A stretch of DNA of 6,327 nucleotides, taken from assembly GCA_946886875.1 (NCBI GenBank), contig CAMPJN010000231.1, positions 1 to 6,327 on the forward strand, written 5' to 3'. This document shows, one piece after another, positions 1 to 5,240 of this stretch (the stretch's first letter is position 1; each line of letters opens with the position of its first letter). Both the position numbers and the translations under genes were made by a program. The notes below the pieces were generated by a model, which saw nothing but the letters and a program-made list of their open reading frames with translations, was not told where the DNA came from and searched no databases. This stretch comes from an uncultured Pseudomonas sp. Its GTDB lineage: Bacteria > Pseudomonadota > Gammaproteobacteria > Pseudomonadales > Pseudomonadaceae.

Positions 1-659
1 CCGACATAGGGGTTGCCGTGGCCCATCACGCAGCCGACTTTCTGGTTGCGCCAGCGCTCCCATTCACTGACCGGATAGAGGCGGTTCCAGGCTTCGTAGG
101 TGCGACGATCCTGCTTGGACAGGCGCAGTTTGTAGTGGTCGGCCATATACAAATAGATGCGCGCCGAGGCGCCGCGAGAGCCTTCCGGCGGCATCGCGGT
201 TTTCGCCTTGAAGTTCACCACCATGGGGCAGGCGCCGTATTGCGAGGGTTTTTCGCCGAGCATGCCGAGGGCGTAGTTGGAGCGGTCGCCGTTGACCTCG
301 CCGATGCTCGGCACCAGATTATGCAGGTCGGCTTCGGCGGCCTTGAACACCGGGTCGTTGCGGGTGCAGTTCTTGCGCCCGCCATTTTGCCAGCATTGGC
401 GCTGATGACCGATCACCCAGGCCGGCACCACGTGCTCCCACTCCACCCGCTGGGCGCGGCGCAATTGCTTGCGCGGGCTGTAACCGCAACTGCCGAGGTC
501 GACCCGGTTGCCGTTGTAGGCGCAGCCGCAATAGAAGGTATTCGGCCGTTCGGCATACAGAGTCCAGGCGACCTTCTTGGCAGCGGCGAAGGTGCGTGGG
601 GCATCAGCGGCGACGGGCAGGGCGAACAACAGGCACAGCAGGGCGAACAGGCGGGTCAT
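1..659 (-). CDS. endA: Endonuclease I (periplasmic/secreted DNase), 3' end cut by window edge
   Basis: The gene reads leftward from ATG at 659-657 and runs off the left edge; 219 codons are visible. Residues 1-19 form a signal peptide (MTRLFALLCLLFALPVAAD), so the product is exported. The body has the endonuclease I (PF04231) pattern: VEWEHVVP at about residues 72-79, with Glu75-His76 matching the catalytic/metal-binding Glu-His pair of the family, then ADLHNLVPSIGEVNGDRSN at about 110-128, and a C-terminal GNPYV as in E. coli EndA. E. coli EndA is 235 residues, so only about 10-20 residues are missing here. Cysteines at 44, 46, 58, 89 and 98 fit the disulfides of an exported enzyme. Family role: nonspecific cleavage of double-stranded DNA in the periplasm or medium. 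No good Shine-Dalgarno precedes the ATG, but no other start keeps the signal peptide. Family call is very secure. Confidence 0.96.
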   Translation of the reverse strand, partial: MTRLFALLCLLFALPVAADAPRTFAAAKKVAWTLYAERPNTFYCGCAYNGNRVDLGSCGYSPRKQLRRAQRVEWEHVVPAWVIGHQRQCWQNGGRKNCTRNDPVFKAAEADLHNLVPSIGEVNGDRSNYALGMLGEKPSQYGACPMVVNFKAKTAMPPEGSRGASARIYLYMADHYKLRLSKQDRRTYEAWNRLYPVSEWERWRNQKVGCVMGHGNPYV

Positions 660-668
660 GACTAGGTC

Positions 669-686
669 TGCGCAAAAAGTTGCGCA
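669..686. promoter_or_regulatory. Perfect inverted repeat at the endA transcription start
   Basis: TGCGCAA (669-675), spacer AAAG, TTGCGCA (680-686): a perfect 7-base inverted repeat. It touches the candidate endA -10 box and would cover the start of transcription, the place of a repressor operator. It could equally be a small hairpin at the very 5' end of the endA mRNA. The symmetry is seen directly; the role is inferred. Confidence 0.4.
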
Positions 687-691
687 TCATA
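686..691 (-). promoter_or_regulatory. Candidate -10 box of endA (TATGAT)
   Basis: Read on the minus strand this hexamer is TATGAT, one mismatch from TATAAT, and would start transcription near 679, about 20 bases before the endA ATG. I see no good -35 hexamer at 16-18 bases upstream, so it would be a weak or activator-dependent promoter. Assignment is by inspection only. Confidence 0.4.
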
Positions 692-904
692 GCGGCAGCC
701 GCTCTAGATTGGGCTGTTTCTCGGACGATTTCGCGGTTTTCCGCCGGTGATTGTGCGCGGCTTGGCTATTTACGAGCCGGCATTAAGACTCGCACCTAGG
801 TTGTTGATTGCGCTACAGGTCATGCTTTCGGGCAGAAAACTCACCCCATACGGATTTTGTTGCTAGCGTTACACCATCACAGCGAAGTGGATGGTCGCGA
901 ACTC

Positions 905-1690
905 ATGCTGAAAAGGGCTGCATTTGGGCCGCTTTCCCGGCGCCGCGCACCGGGTTTGCCGACTGGGTCTGGGCGCATCGGCCAGTGGCTGCTGATCGTG
1001 CTGTTGGTGCTTGGTCTCGGCGGTTGCGCCAGCCGCCAGGACCACCAATCGATCGTCGACAACCGCAGCCCGATCAAACCCAGCGAATTCCTGCAAAGCC
1101 ATGCCGACCGCATGGCCACCCTCGGTATGCGCAACAACCTCAACAGTCTGTACCGCCTGCTCGACAAGCTTTACCTGCGCAACCCGCGAGAGTGGCGCAA
1201 AACCGGGCTGGCGGATCGCCAGGCGGCTGCCCAGGCGGTACACCGGGCGATCGAGGAGAGCCGGCCGCTCGCCGAATTGGGTGGACGCACCGATGTCGCC
1301 GCCCTCGGCTATGCGCTGAGCGCCGACTACCAGGGTGACCGGGTTGGCGCCTTTATCTATGCCCTGGGCAGCATGCTGATCGCCGCCCATGGCGGGCGCA
1401 CCGAGTTCTACCTGATCGATTCGCTGGATGCGCAATTTATCCACAACGCCGCACGCAATATCGAAATAGCCGCCTGGATGCTCGCCAACCGCCGTGACGA
1501 GGCGGGCAATCCCTGGCTGCTGTCCAATGAGATTTCCGCAGACGGGCGTAACCTCAGTTACGCCGTGGAGTTCGGCAAGATAGTCGCGCGCCTGGACCTG
1601 TTGACCGATGTGCTGGACGAGCGCTACCGGCGCATCGGTGTGAACTACGCCCAGGGCCTGTTGTTTCTGAATTTCCTGCCGGTGCAGTGA
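905..1690 (+). CDS. Predicted lipoprotein of unknown function
   Basis: A 261-residue protein from ATG at 905. Residues 24-40 form a hydrophobic export signal (RIGQWLLIVLLVLGLGG) ending in an LGGC lipobox with Cys41 as the lipidated residue. The next residue is Ala, so by the +2 rule it should go to the outer membrane. The mature part (about 221 residues) looks mainly helical, with a conserved-looking centre around GAFIYALGSMLIAAHGGRTEFYLIDSLD and ending in LNFLPVQ. I do not recognise the family or any catalytic motif. The start is uncertain: the reading frame is open back to a TTG at 857 and includes a GTG at 887, while a TTG at 956 would give a shorter, more typical signal peptide; none has a clear Shine-Dalgarno. 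The third-position GC bias and the lipobox support a real gene. It faces the solute-binding protein gene tail to tail. Confidence 0.85.
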   Translation: MLKRAAFGPLSRRRAPGLPTGSGRIGQWLLIVLLVLGLGGCASRQDHQSIVDNRSPIKPSEFLQSHADRMATLGMRNNLNSLYRLLDKLYLRNPREWRKTGLADRQAAAQAVHRAIEESRPLAELGGRTDVAALGYALSADYQGDRVGAFIYALGSMLIAAHGGRTEFYLIDSLDAQFIHNAARNIEIAAWMLANRRDEAGNPWLLSNEISADGRNLSYAVEFGKIVARLDLLTDVLDERYRRIGVNYAQGLLFLNFLPVQ

Positions 1691-1693
1691 GGC

Positions 1694-2416
1694 TCAGTGC
1701 CAGCGCTGCAGAATCTGCTCGTACTCGCCGCTGCGTTGCAGGCGCAGCAAGGCGCTGCTGAACAGCTTGGCGCGTTCGCTGTCGTGTTTGCCGAACGCCA
1801 CGTAGCGCGGCATTTCCACCAGGGGCCGCGGCAAGATACGCACGTTCTGCTCGGCGCGTTGCTCACGCACGAAATACATCAACTGGGTGCGGTCGCCGAT
1901 GATGATGTCGATGCGCCCGGCCAGCAGCATGGATACCAACTGCCGTGGGTTCTGCGCGCTGGTATCGCGGGATAGGTCGGCTTTATCGAATGCCGATTCG
2001 TAGGCGTAGCCCCTGACCTGGCCGATCACATAAGGCGACAGATCCTGCAGCGTTTGCCAGTCTTGCAGTGCGGTTTTGTAGCTGGTCATAAAAACCGTCG
2101 AACCGGTGCGGATCGGGCCGGCCAGTTCGTACTGCAACATGCGTTCCGGGGTGCCGGCGAATTGAAAGGCCATGTCCGCATCGCCGCGTTCTAGCATGTG
2201 CTTGACCCGTTCCCAGGGGTACAGGCGTAGCACGAACGGGATCTTCGCCTCATGCAGCACCGCACTGATCAGCTCGACATCCAGCCCTTGGGGCGCGTCG
2301 TCGTCCGCGCCGACGAAACTGTAGGGTGCGAACTGTTCATCGCCGACGACTTGCCACTCCCGCGCGTACAACAGCGGGCTCAAGGCCAGGAGCAAATAGA
2401 TCAGCAGATTGCGCAT
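1694..2416 (-). CDS. Family-3 periplasmic solute-binding protein
   Basis: A 240-residue protein starting at ATG 2416-2414, chosen because GGAGGG lies six to seven bases upstream and a signal peptide follows at once (MRNLLIYLLLALSPLLYA, cleavage likely after Ala18). The frame is open upstream but that part is not protein-like. The mature part follows the SBP_bac_3 (PF00497) plan: QFAPYSFV at about 28-35, QGLDVELISAVL at 43-54, DADMAFQFAGTPER at 79-92 (Thr89 and Arg92 in the place where the family holds the ligand carboxylate), GQVRGYAY at 132-139, RIDIIIGD at 168-175, and the usual YEQILQRW end. Such proteins bind amino acids or similar small polar ligands. No ABC permease or ATPase gene lies beside it, so it is an orphan here; ligand and partner cannot be told. 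It may supply a transporter encoded elsewhere or act as a sensor. Confidence 0.9.
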   Translation of the reverse strand: MRNLLIYLLLALSPLLYAREWQVVGDEQFAPYSFVGADDDAPQGLDVELISAVLHEAKIPFVLRLYPWERVKHMLERGDADMAFQFAGTPERMLQYELAGPIRTGSTVFMTSYKTALQDWQTLQDLSPYVIGQVRGYAYESAFDKADLSRDTSAQNPRQLVSMLLAGRIDIIIGDRTQLMYFVREQRAEQNVRILPRPLVEMPRYVAFGKHDSERAKLFSSALLRLQRSGEYEQILQRWH

Positions 2417-2550
2417 TGCGGCCCTCCGACGATCATGCAAGGGAGTTTGCCCGCTATCGACGAGCGTGCACCTTGAGCTTAGCCAAGTGGCCGCGCTTCG
2501 TTGCGATTGTGCCGGGAGGAAGGGCGCCGCTCGTCTGCATGGTGCGCTGC

Positions 2551-2582
2551 GTAGGTTGGCGCTGAGCTTGCGAAGCCCAACG
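2551..2582. repeat. Short palindromic intergenic repeat (GTTGG-type)
   Basis: GTTGG-c-GCT (2555-2563) can pair with AGCCCAAC (2574-2581), leaving one bulged C and a ten-base loop. The outline resembles the GTAGGTTGGGCTGAGCGCAGCGAAGCCCAAC-like repeats I know from Pseudomonas intergenic regions; the 10 bases before it (GGTGCGCTGC, 2541-2550) recall the other repeat type at 4627-4686. Resemblance is from memory, not a search. It lies upstream of the solute-binding protein gene and downstream of yjdM. Confidence 0.5.
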
Positions 2583-2603
2583 ATATACAGGCCACGCAAT
2601 CAA

Positions 2604-2631
2604 CAAGCCCTGGTTTTCAGGCCGGGGCTTG
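2604..2631 (-). terminator. Terminator-like hairpin downstream of yjdM
   Basis: CAAGCCC (2604-2610) and GGGCTTG (2625-2631) form a perfect 7-base stem with a 14-base loop. It lies 19 bases past the yjdM stop and, on the minus strand, is followed by TTGATTG, a poor U-tract. It fits a weak intrinsic terminator for yjdM. Confidence 0.5.
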
Positions 2632-2649
2632 GGGCGTCACAGAGGGGCT

Positions 2650-2994
2650 TCAGACCTTGCGCACGAACTCGGACTTGAGCTTCATCGCGCCTATGCCGTC
2701 GATCTTGCAGTCGATGTCGTGGTCGCCATCGCACAGGCGGATGCCCTTGACCTTGGTACCGACCTTGACCACCAGCGAGGAGCCTTTGACCTTGAGGTCT
2801 TTGATCACGGTGATGGTGTCGCCGTCCTGCAGCACATTGCCCACCGAGTCCTTGATCACCTTGTCGTCCTCGGCAGACGCGTCGGCCGCGCCATTGGCCG
2901 ACCACTCATGGGCGCATTCCGGGCAGATCAGCATTTGGCCGTCTTCATAGGTGTATTCGGAATTGCATTTGGGGCAGGGTGGCAAGGTGCTCAC
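2650..2994 (-). CDS. yjdM: YjdM / PhnA-type zinc-ribbon protein
   Basis: A 114-residue protein that starts with GTG at 2994-2992, supported by GAGGA six bases upstream; no ATG nearby would keep the conserved N-terminus. Residues 4-31 are a zinc ribbon with Cys7, Cys10, Cys24 and Cys27 (PF08274), followed by a PhnA domain (PF03831) with [16 protein letters not shown] at about 58-73 and [19 protein letters not shown] near the end. It aligns along its whole length with E. coli YjdM (111 residues), apart from a short variable linker at 32-43. The old name PhnA is misleading: in E. coli this gene was placed next to the phn locus, but it is not phosphonoacetate hydrolase and its biochemical role is not settled. 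It appears to be a single-gene transcription unit with its own promoter and terminator-like hairpin. Family assignment is very secure. Confidence 0.96.
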   Translation of the reverse strand: MSTLPPCPKCNSEYTYEDGQMLICPECAHEWSANGAADASAEDDKVIKDSVGNVLQDGDTITVIKDLKVKGSSLVVKVGTKVKGIRLCDGDHDIDCKIDGIGAMKLKSEFVRKV

Positions 2995-3026
2995 GCGTAA
3001 TCCTCGGGTCGGTTTTCATAAAAGCC

Positions 3027-3061
3027 GCGGATTATATAGGGTTTTTATCCGCCAATGGCGG
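3027..3061. promoter_or_regulatory. Two overlapping palindromes across the yjdM promoter
   Basis: GCGGAT (3027-3032) and ATCCGC (3047-3052) are inverted around the -10 region with a 14-base spacer, and CCGCCAATGGCGG (3049-3061) is a perfect 6-1-6 palindrome over the -35 region. Together they bracket the yjdM promoter and look like operator half-sites. No regulator is recognised from the bases. Confidence 0.4.
3031..3036 (-). promoter_or_regulatory. -10 box of yjdM (TATAAT)
   Basis: On the minus strand this is an exact TATAAT. Transcription would begin near 3024, leaving a leader of about 30 bases before the GTG. The -35 is poor: CCATTG sits 16 bases upstream, while the better TTGACC is 23 bases away, too far for normal sigma-70. 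A strong -10 with a weak -35 suggests help from an activator. Confidence 0.6.
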
Positions 3062-3082
3062 TCAAGGGCACGCCGCACCAGA

Positions 3083-3108
3083 TCAAGGCCGCTGTGCGTC
3101 GGCCTTGA
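3083..3108 (-). terminator. Strong hairpin downstream of the His-rich protein gene
   Basis: TCAAGGCCG (3083-3091) and CGGCCTTGA (3100-3108) make a perfect 9-base stem with an 8-base loop, 28 bases past the stop of the His-rich protein gene. There is no U-tract on either side, so it may end or protect the transcript by another route, for example RNA stability or Rho-dependent trimming. Confidence 0.5.
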
Positions 3109-3136
3109 CCCGGCAATACCAGACTTGCTGCGGGGG

Positions 3137-3466
3137 TTACCAGCGTGATGAGCGCCGGTGATGACGGTGATGACGGTGATGCTTGTAGTGGCGTGATTTG
3201 TAGTGATGGCGCGGAACTATCACCACCGAATGTGAGCGGTACAGCGGGCGCCGTTCGTAGTACACGGGGTAGGGCTCGTAAACCACCCGCGGCTCGATAT
3301 ACACCGGGTGCGGGTCGTAACGACCACCGGCCAGCACACCACCGACCACGGCCCCGACCACCGCACCGGCGATCACGGCCTCTTTGTTCGAACCATGGGC
3401 GGCGGCCTGGCCAGCCAGCGTCAGGCTGGCAACAAGCACAGCCAACAAAGGAAGACGGCCAATCAT
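3137..3466 (-). CDS. Small exported glycine-zipper protein with histidine-rich tail
   Basis: A 109-residue protein starting at ATG 3466-3464, with AGGAG eight bases upstream; an in-frame TTG six bases earlier is too close to that site. Residues 1-23 are a signal peptide ending AGQAAA. Residues 31-48 form a glycine-zipper-like hydrophobic stretch (VIAGAVVGAVVGGVLAGG), as in small membrane-inserting periplasmic proteins. Residues 50-73 are rich in Tyr, Pro and Val (PHPVYIEPRVVYEPYPVYYE). The tail from 87 on is packed with His, Arg and Lys (HHYKSRHYKHHRHHRHHRR), 12 His in about 18 residues. I do not know a defined function. The tail could bind metal ions, RNA or anionic envelope polymers; this is inference. 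It has its own upstream region with a CpxR-like box and is a single gene between yjdM and the BrkB-family gene. Confidence 0.85.
   Translation of the reverse strand: MIGRLPLLAVLVASLTLAGQAAAHGSNKEAVIAGAVVGAVVGGVLAGGRYDPHPVYIEPRVVYEPYPVYYERRPLYRSHSVVIVPRHHYKSRHYKHHRHHRHHRRSSRW
3157..3183. repeat. Three 9-base tandem repeats inside the His-rich tail
   Basis: GGTGATGAC is repeated at 3157-3165 and 3166-3174, with a third copy (GGTGATGCT) at 3175-3183. On the minus strand it encodes the His-His-Arg repeats of the small exported protein. Units of nine bases keep frame, so copy-number change would lengthen or shorten the tail without breaking the gene. Confidence 0.75.
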
Positions 3467-3547
3467 GGGCAAAACTCCTGCAGGTTGACGGCACTAGCCG
3501 GTTACAACCTTTGACTGCGAAACGAAGCAAATTTCCCCGAGGCGGAT

Positions 3548-3563
3548 GTAAAGCTTGTGTAAA
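3548..3563. promoter_or_regulatory. CpxR-like direct repeat (GTAAA-N6-GTAAA)
   Basis: GTAAAGCTTGTGTAAA: two exact GTAAA pentamers six bases apart. This fits the published CpxR box form GTAAA-N4-8-GTAAA for the OmpR-family envelope-stress regulator CpxR. It lies 82 bases upstream of the ATG of the His-rich exported protein, a usual place for activator binding; a further TTTACA on the minus strand could also serve as a -35, but no good -10 follows. Other OmpR-family regulators read similar sites. Confidence 0.5.
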
Positions 3564-3568
3564 ACCGA

Positions 3569-3644
3569 GTGCCGCCCCAGGCGGCGCGCTGTTCGCAGGG
3601 TTATTCCCTGCTGGTGCGGCAGCTCACGGCGGCCATATATGGCC
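3569..3644. other. Cluster of three inverted repeats upstream of the BrkB-family gene
   Basis: Three symmetrical elements follow each other: GCCGCC-cca-GGCGGC (3571-3585, extendable to 3569-3587 with a G-U pair), GCAGGG-ttatt-CCCTGC (3595-3600/3606-3611), and the 14-base perfect palindrome GGCCATATATGGCC (3631-3644). The stretch is in the region between the divergent His-rich and BrkB-family genes. It could be a structured leader, a small RNA or a set of operators. No U-tract or clear promoter decides between these. Confidence 0.45.
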
Positions 3645-3710
3645 TGAACTCAGGGGCACTGTCCCGCTCCAAGCGCTATAGGCCCGGTGGGCTGCGCGGT
3701 TGGAGGGGGC

Positions 3711-4586
3711 ATGTTTTTTCCGGAGTTGAAGGGCATCCATATGGGCACCGTGGTTAAGCGCACGGTGGTCGATTTCGTCCGCGACGATCTGTCTGTGTAT
3801 GCCGCCGCATTGGCGTTTCAGATGTTCTTTTCGTTGTTTCCCTTCCTGTTGTTCATGGTCGCGCTGATCGGCGTGCTGGACCTGCAGCCGTTCCTCGACT
3901 GGCTGCGTCAGCAGGCCGCGCTGATGTTGCCGCAGGAGGCGATGGAGTTGATCGATACGGTGATCGAACAGTTGCAGAAGCAGAAGATCGGGCTGTTCTC
4001 CGCGGGGAGTCTGGTGGCGCTGTGGACCGCATCGGCTGCGGTGCGTCTGATCATGGACGCGACCAACAAGGCCTACGGCGTGACAGAGGCCCGCCCGGTC
4101 TGGAAGCGTTTTCCGCTGTCGCTGATCTACACGCTGGCCGCCGCCGTCATGCTGCTGTTGGCGGCCGGCTTTATGGTGGTGGGGCCGCAGTGGATGAGCT
4201 GGCTGGCGCAGTATTTCGGCATCGAGTACCTGGTCGTGCTGCTCTGGGCCTGGTTGCGCTGGCCGATCGCGGTGTTTTTGCTGATGTCGACGGTGGCGGT
4301 GGTGTACTACGTGGCGCCGAACGTCGAGCAGGAGTTCCGCTTTATCACCCCGGGTTCGGTGCTCGCGGTGCTGGTGTGGATCAGTGCCTCCCTGGGTTTT
4401 GGCTACTACGCACAGAACTTCGCGGCCTACGACGCCATGTACGGCAGCATCGGCGCGATCATCATTTTTCTCCTGTATCTGTACATCTCGGCGGCGGTTC
4501 TGCTGCTCGGCGCCGAGTTGAATGCGGTGATCGAACACCTTTCCCGCGAAGGTAAAGCGCCAGGTGAGAAAGTACCGACGTCCTGA
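3711..4586 (+). CDS. YihY/BrkB-family inner-membrane protein
   Basis: A 291-residue protein from ATG at 3711, chosen because GGAGG lies just upstream and the N-terminus MFFPELKG matches what I recall of pseudomonad homologues; an in-frame GTG at 3687 and ATG at 3741 are alternatives. The family (PF03631, once called ribonuclease BN in error, also BrkB) is shown by VYAAALAFQMFFSLFPFLLF at about 29-48 and the C-terminal signature YGSIGAIIIFLLYLYISAAV...GAELNAV at 244-273. Six membrane segments are expected at roughly 32-54, 94-112, 136-158, 172-200, 212-234 and 246-268; a charged, probably periplasmic or amphipathic stretch (EAMELIDTVIEQLQKQK) lies between the first two. The molecular role is unsettled; a transporter or envelope-integrity role has been proposed for relatives, and Bordetella BrkB was linked to serum resistance. 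It stands alone, converging with the LEA lipoprotein gene. Confidence 0.95.
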   Translation: MFFPELKGIHMGTVVKRTVVDFVRDDLSVYAAALAFQMFFSLFPFLLFMVALIGVLDLQPFLDWLRQQAALMLPQEAMELIDTVIEQLQKQKIGLFSAGSLVALWTASAAVRLIMDATNKAYGVTEARPVWKRFPLSLIYTLAAAVMLLLAAGFMVVGPQWMSWLAQYFGIEYLVVLLWAWLRWPIAVFLLMSTVAVVYYVAPNVEQEFRFITPGSVLAVLVWISASLGFGYYAQNFAAYDAMYGSIGAIIIFLLYLYISAAVLLLGAELNAVIEHLSREGKAPGEKVPTS

Positions 4587-4626
4587 GTACGCAAGCAACA
4601 CGGCGGGCTGCATTCGGCGCTGCTTC

Positions 4627-4686
4627 GTAAGGTGCGCCGCGGCACCTGCGTCGGCGCAGATTTCCGGTGCGCACGGCGCACCCTAC
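4627..4686. repeat. Long imperfect inverted repeat (REP-like) between convergent genes
   Basis: The left arm GTAAGGTGCGCCGCGGCACC (4627-4646) pairs almost fully with the right arm at 4666-4686 (reverse complement GTAGGGTGCGCCGTGCGCACC in two short steps), with one mismatch near the base and a small irregularity near the top. The loop holds a mini-hairpin TGCG-tcgg-CGCA (4647-4658). The GTAGGGTGCGCC...GGCGCACCCTAC form matches a repeat I remember as common in some Pseudomonas genomes. Sitting between two convergent stops, it may end transcription from both sides. No transposase is near. Confidence 0.65.
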
Positions 4687-4713
4687 CCATTACGACCCCG
4701 TCGTTTCCGCGGT

Positions 4714-5196
4714 CTATTGCTGCAGCGGTCGCGGCTCCGGCCATTTCAGGGTGCCGCTGTCGGTAAAGCGCGCGCTGCCGAACAGGCCGCCGGCGAGCTT
4801 GCCGCTCAGTTCGTAGGGCAGCCCCAGGCCCGGGGTGTAGCCGGCGACGCCCCAGGCCTGGCGCATGGCCGAATAGGCCGAGATGGTCACCGGCACGCTG
4901 ATCAACGCTTCGCCGAAGCGCGGCACCTGGCCGCGTTGGTCGCTGACGCCGCTGGCCAGCGGTTGATTGTTGATCTCCAGCTGTAAAGCCACGCCGTTGT
5001 AGGCGATGGCCTGGTCGTTGGGGTTTTGAATCCGCAATTTCACCGCGAAGCGCATCTCCAGACCTTCGCCCGGCAGCGGCTCGAGGCCGACCAGGTCGAT
5101 ATGCAGCGGGTCGCGGGGGGCGAAGGTGCTGCAGGCGACGAGGCTGGCCAATAGCAGGCTGGCGAACAGGATACGAACAAGGCGAATGGACTGCAT
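4714..5196 (-). CDS. LEA14/WHy-domain lipoprotein (LEA type 2 family)
   Basis: A 160-residue protein from ATG 5196-5194, with GGAG six bases upstream. Residues 1-21 are a lipoprotein signal with lipobox LVAC and Cys22; the next residue is Ser, pointing to the outer membrane. Residues about 32-150 form one LEA_2/WHy domain (PF03168): LVGLEPLPGEGLEMRFAVKLRIQNPNDQAIAYNGVALQLEINNQPLA, with the typical NPND turn at 58-61, then an alternating strand pattern and YELSGKLAG at 128-136. Plant LEA14 and bacterial WHy proteins are linked to desiccation and other stress, but for the single-domain lipoprotein form of pseudomonads no defined partner is known to me. It lies 80 bases after the transporter stop on the same strand; a hairpin between them suggests at least partial separation. 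Family call is firm, role inferred. Confidence 0.92.
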   Translation of the reverse strand: MQSIRLVRILFASLLLASLVACSTFAPRDPLHIDLVGLEPLPGEGLEMRFAVKLRIQNPNDQAIAYNGVALQLEINNQPLASGVSDQRGQVPRFGEALISVPVTISAYSAMRQAWGVAGYTPGLGLPYELSGKLAGGLFGSARFTDSGTLKWPEPRPLQQ

Positions 5197-5240
5197 GCCG
5201 GACTCCGTTTTTATTGATGGTCACAGCATAGAGGACAACG

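Larger units (their letters stand above)
660..904. other. Divergent intergenic region between endA and the lipoprotein gene
   Basis: These 245 bases separate two divergent genes and should hold both promoters. On the minus side there is the TATGAT box and the inverted repeat described separately. On the plus side I see only weak sigma-70-like hexamers, for example TTGGCT near 763-768 followed 16 bases later by TAAGAC, and nothing I would defend. No small gene with a ribosome binding site and no RNA gene is apparent. Confidence 0.5.
2417..2649. other. Intergenic region between yjdM and the solute-binding protein gene
   Basis: Besides the solute-binding protein Shine-Dalgarno next to 2417, the GTTGG-type repeat and the yjdM terminator-like hairpin, I see nothing definite. 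The promoter of the solute-binding protein gene should be here, but no hexamer pair on the minus strand is convincing. Confidence 0.45.

Noticed and set aside
18..665. A 215-codon plus-strand frame at the left edge
   Set aside because: It is antisense to endA, which has a signal peptide and the catalytic motifs of endonuclease I.
869..1444. A 191-codon minus-strand frame across the lipoprotein gene
   Set aside because: Antisense shadow: no signal peptide or domain and no ribosome binding site that stands out, while the plus strand has a lipobox protein.
2417..2599. N-terminal extension of the solute-binding protein to 2599
   Set aside because: The extension runs through the intergenic repeat, is not protein-like, and would bury the signal peptide; the ATG at 2416 has a GGAGGG site.
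3157..3183. CRISPR-like repeats
   Set aside because: The units are 9 bases, adjacent, without spacers, and code for His-His-Arg in a gene.
3651..3666. A sigma-54 promoter at GGGGCACTGTCCCGC before the BrkB-family gene
   Set aside because: GGCAC is present but the required GC of the -12 element (TTGC at the right distance) is not.
3145..3681. A 178-codon plus-strand frame across the His-rich protein gene and the hairpin cluster
   Set aside because: The minus-strand gene has a Shine-Dalgarno, signal peptide and glycine zipper; the plus-strand product is low-complexity and Pro/Arg-rich with no domain.
3624..4613. A 329-codon open frame on the minus strand across the BrkB-family gene
   Set aside because: It is antisense to a clear family member, its product is rich in His, Gln and Arg with no recognisable domain, and long antisense frames are expected in GC-rich DNA.
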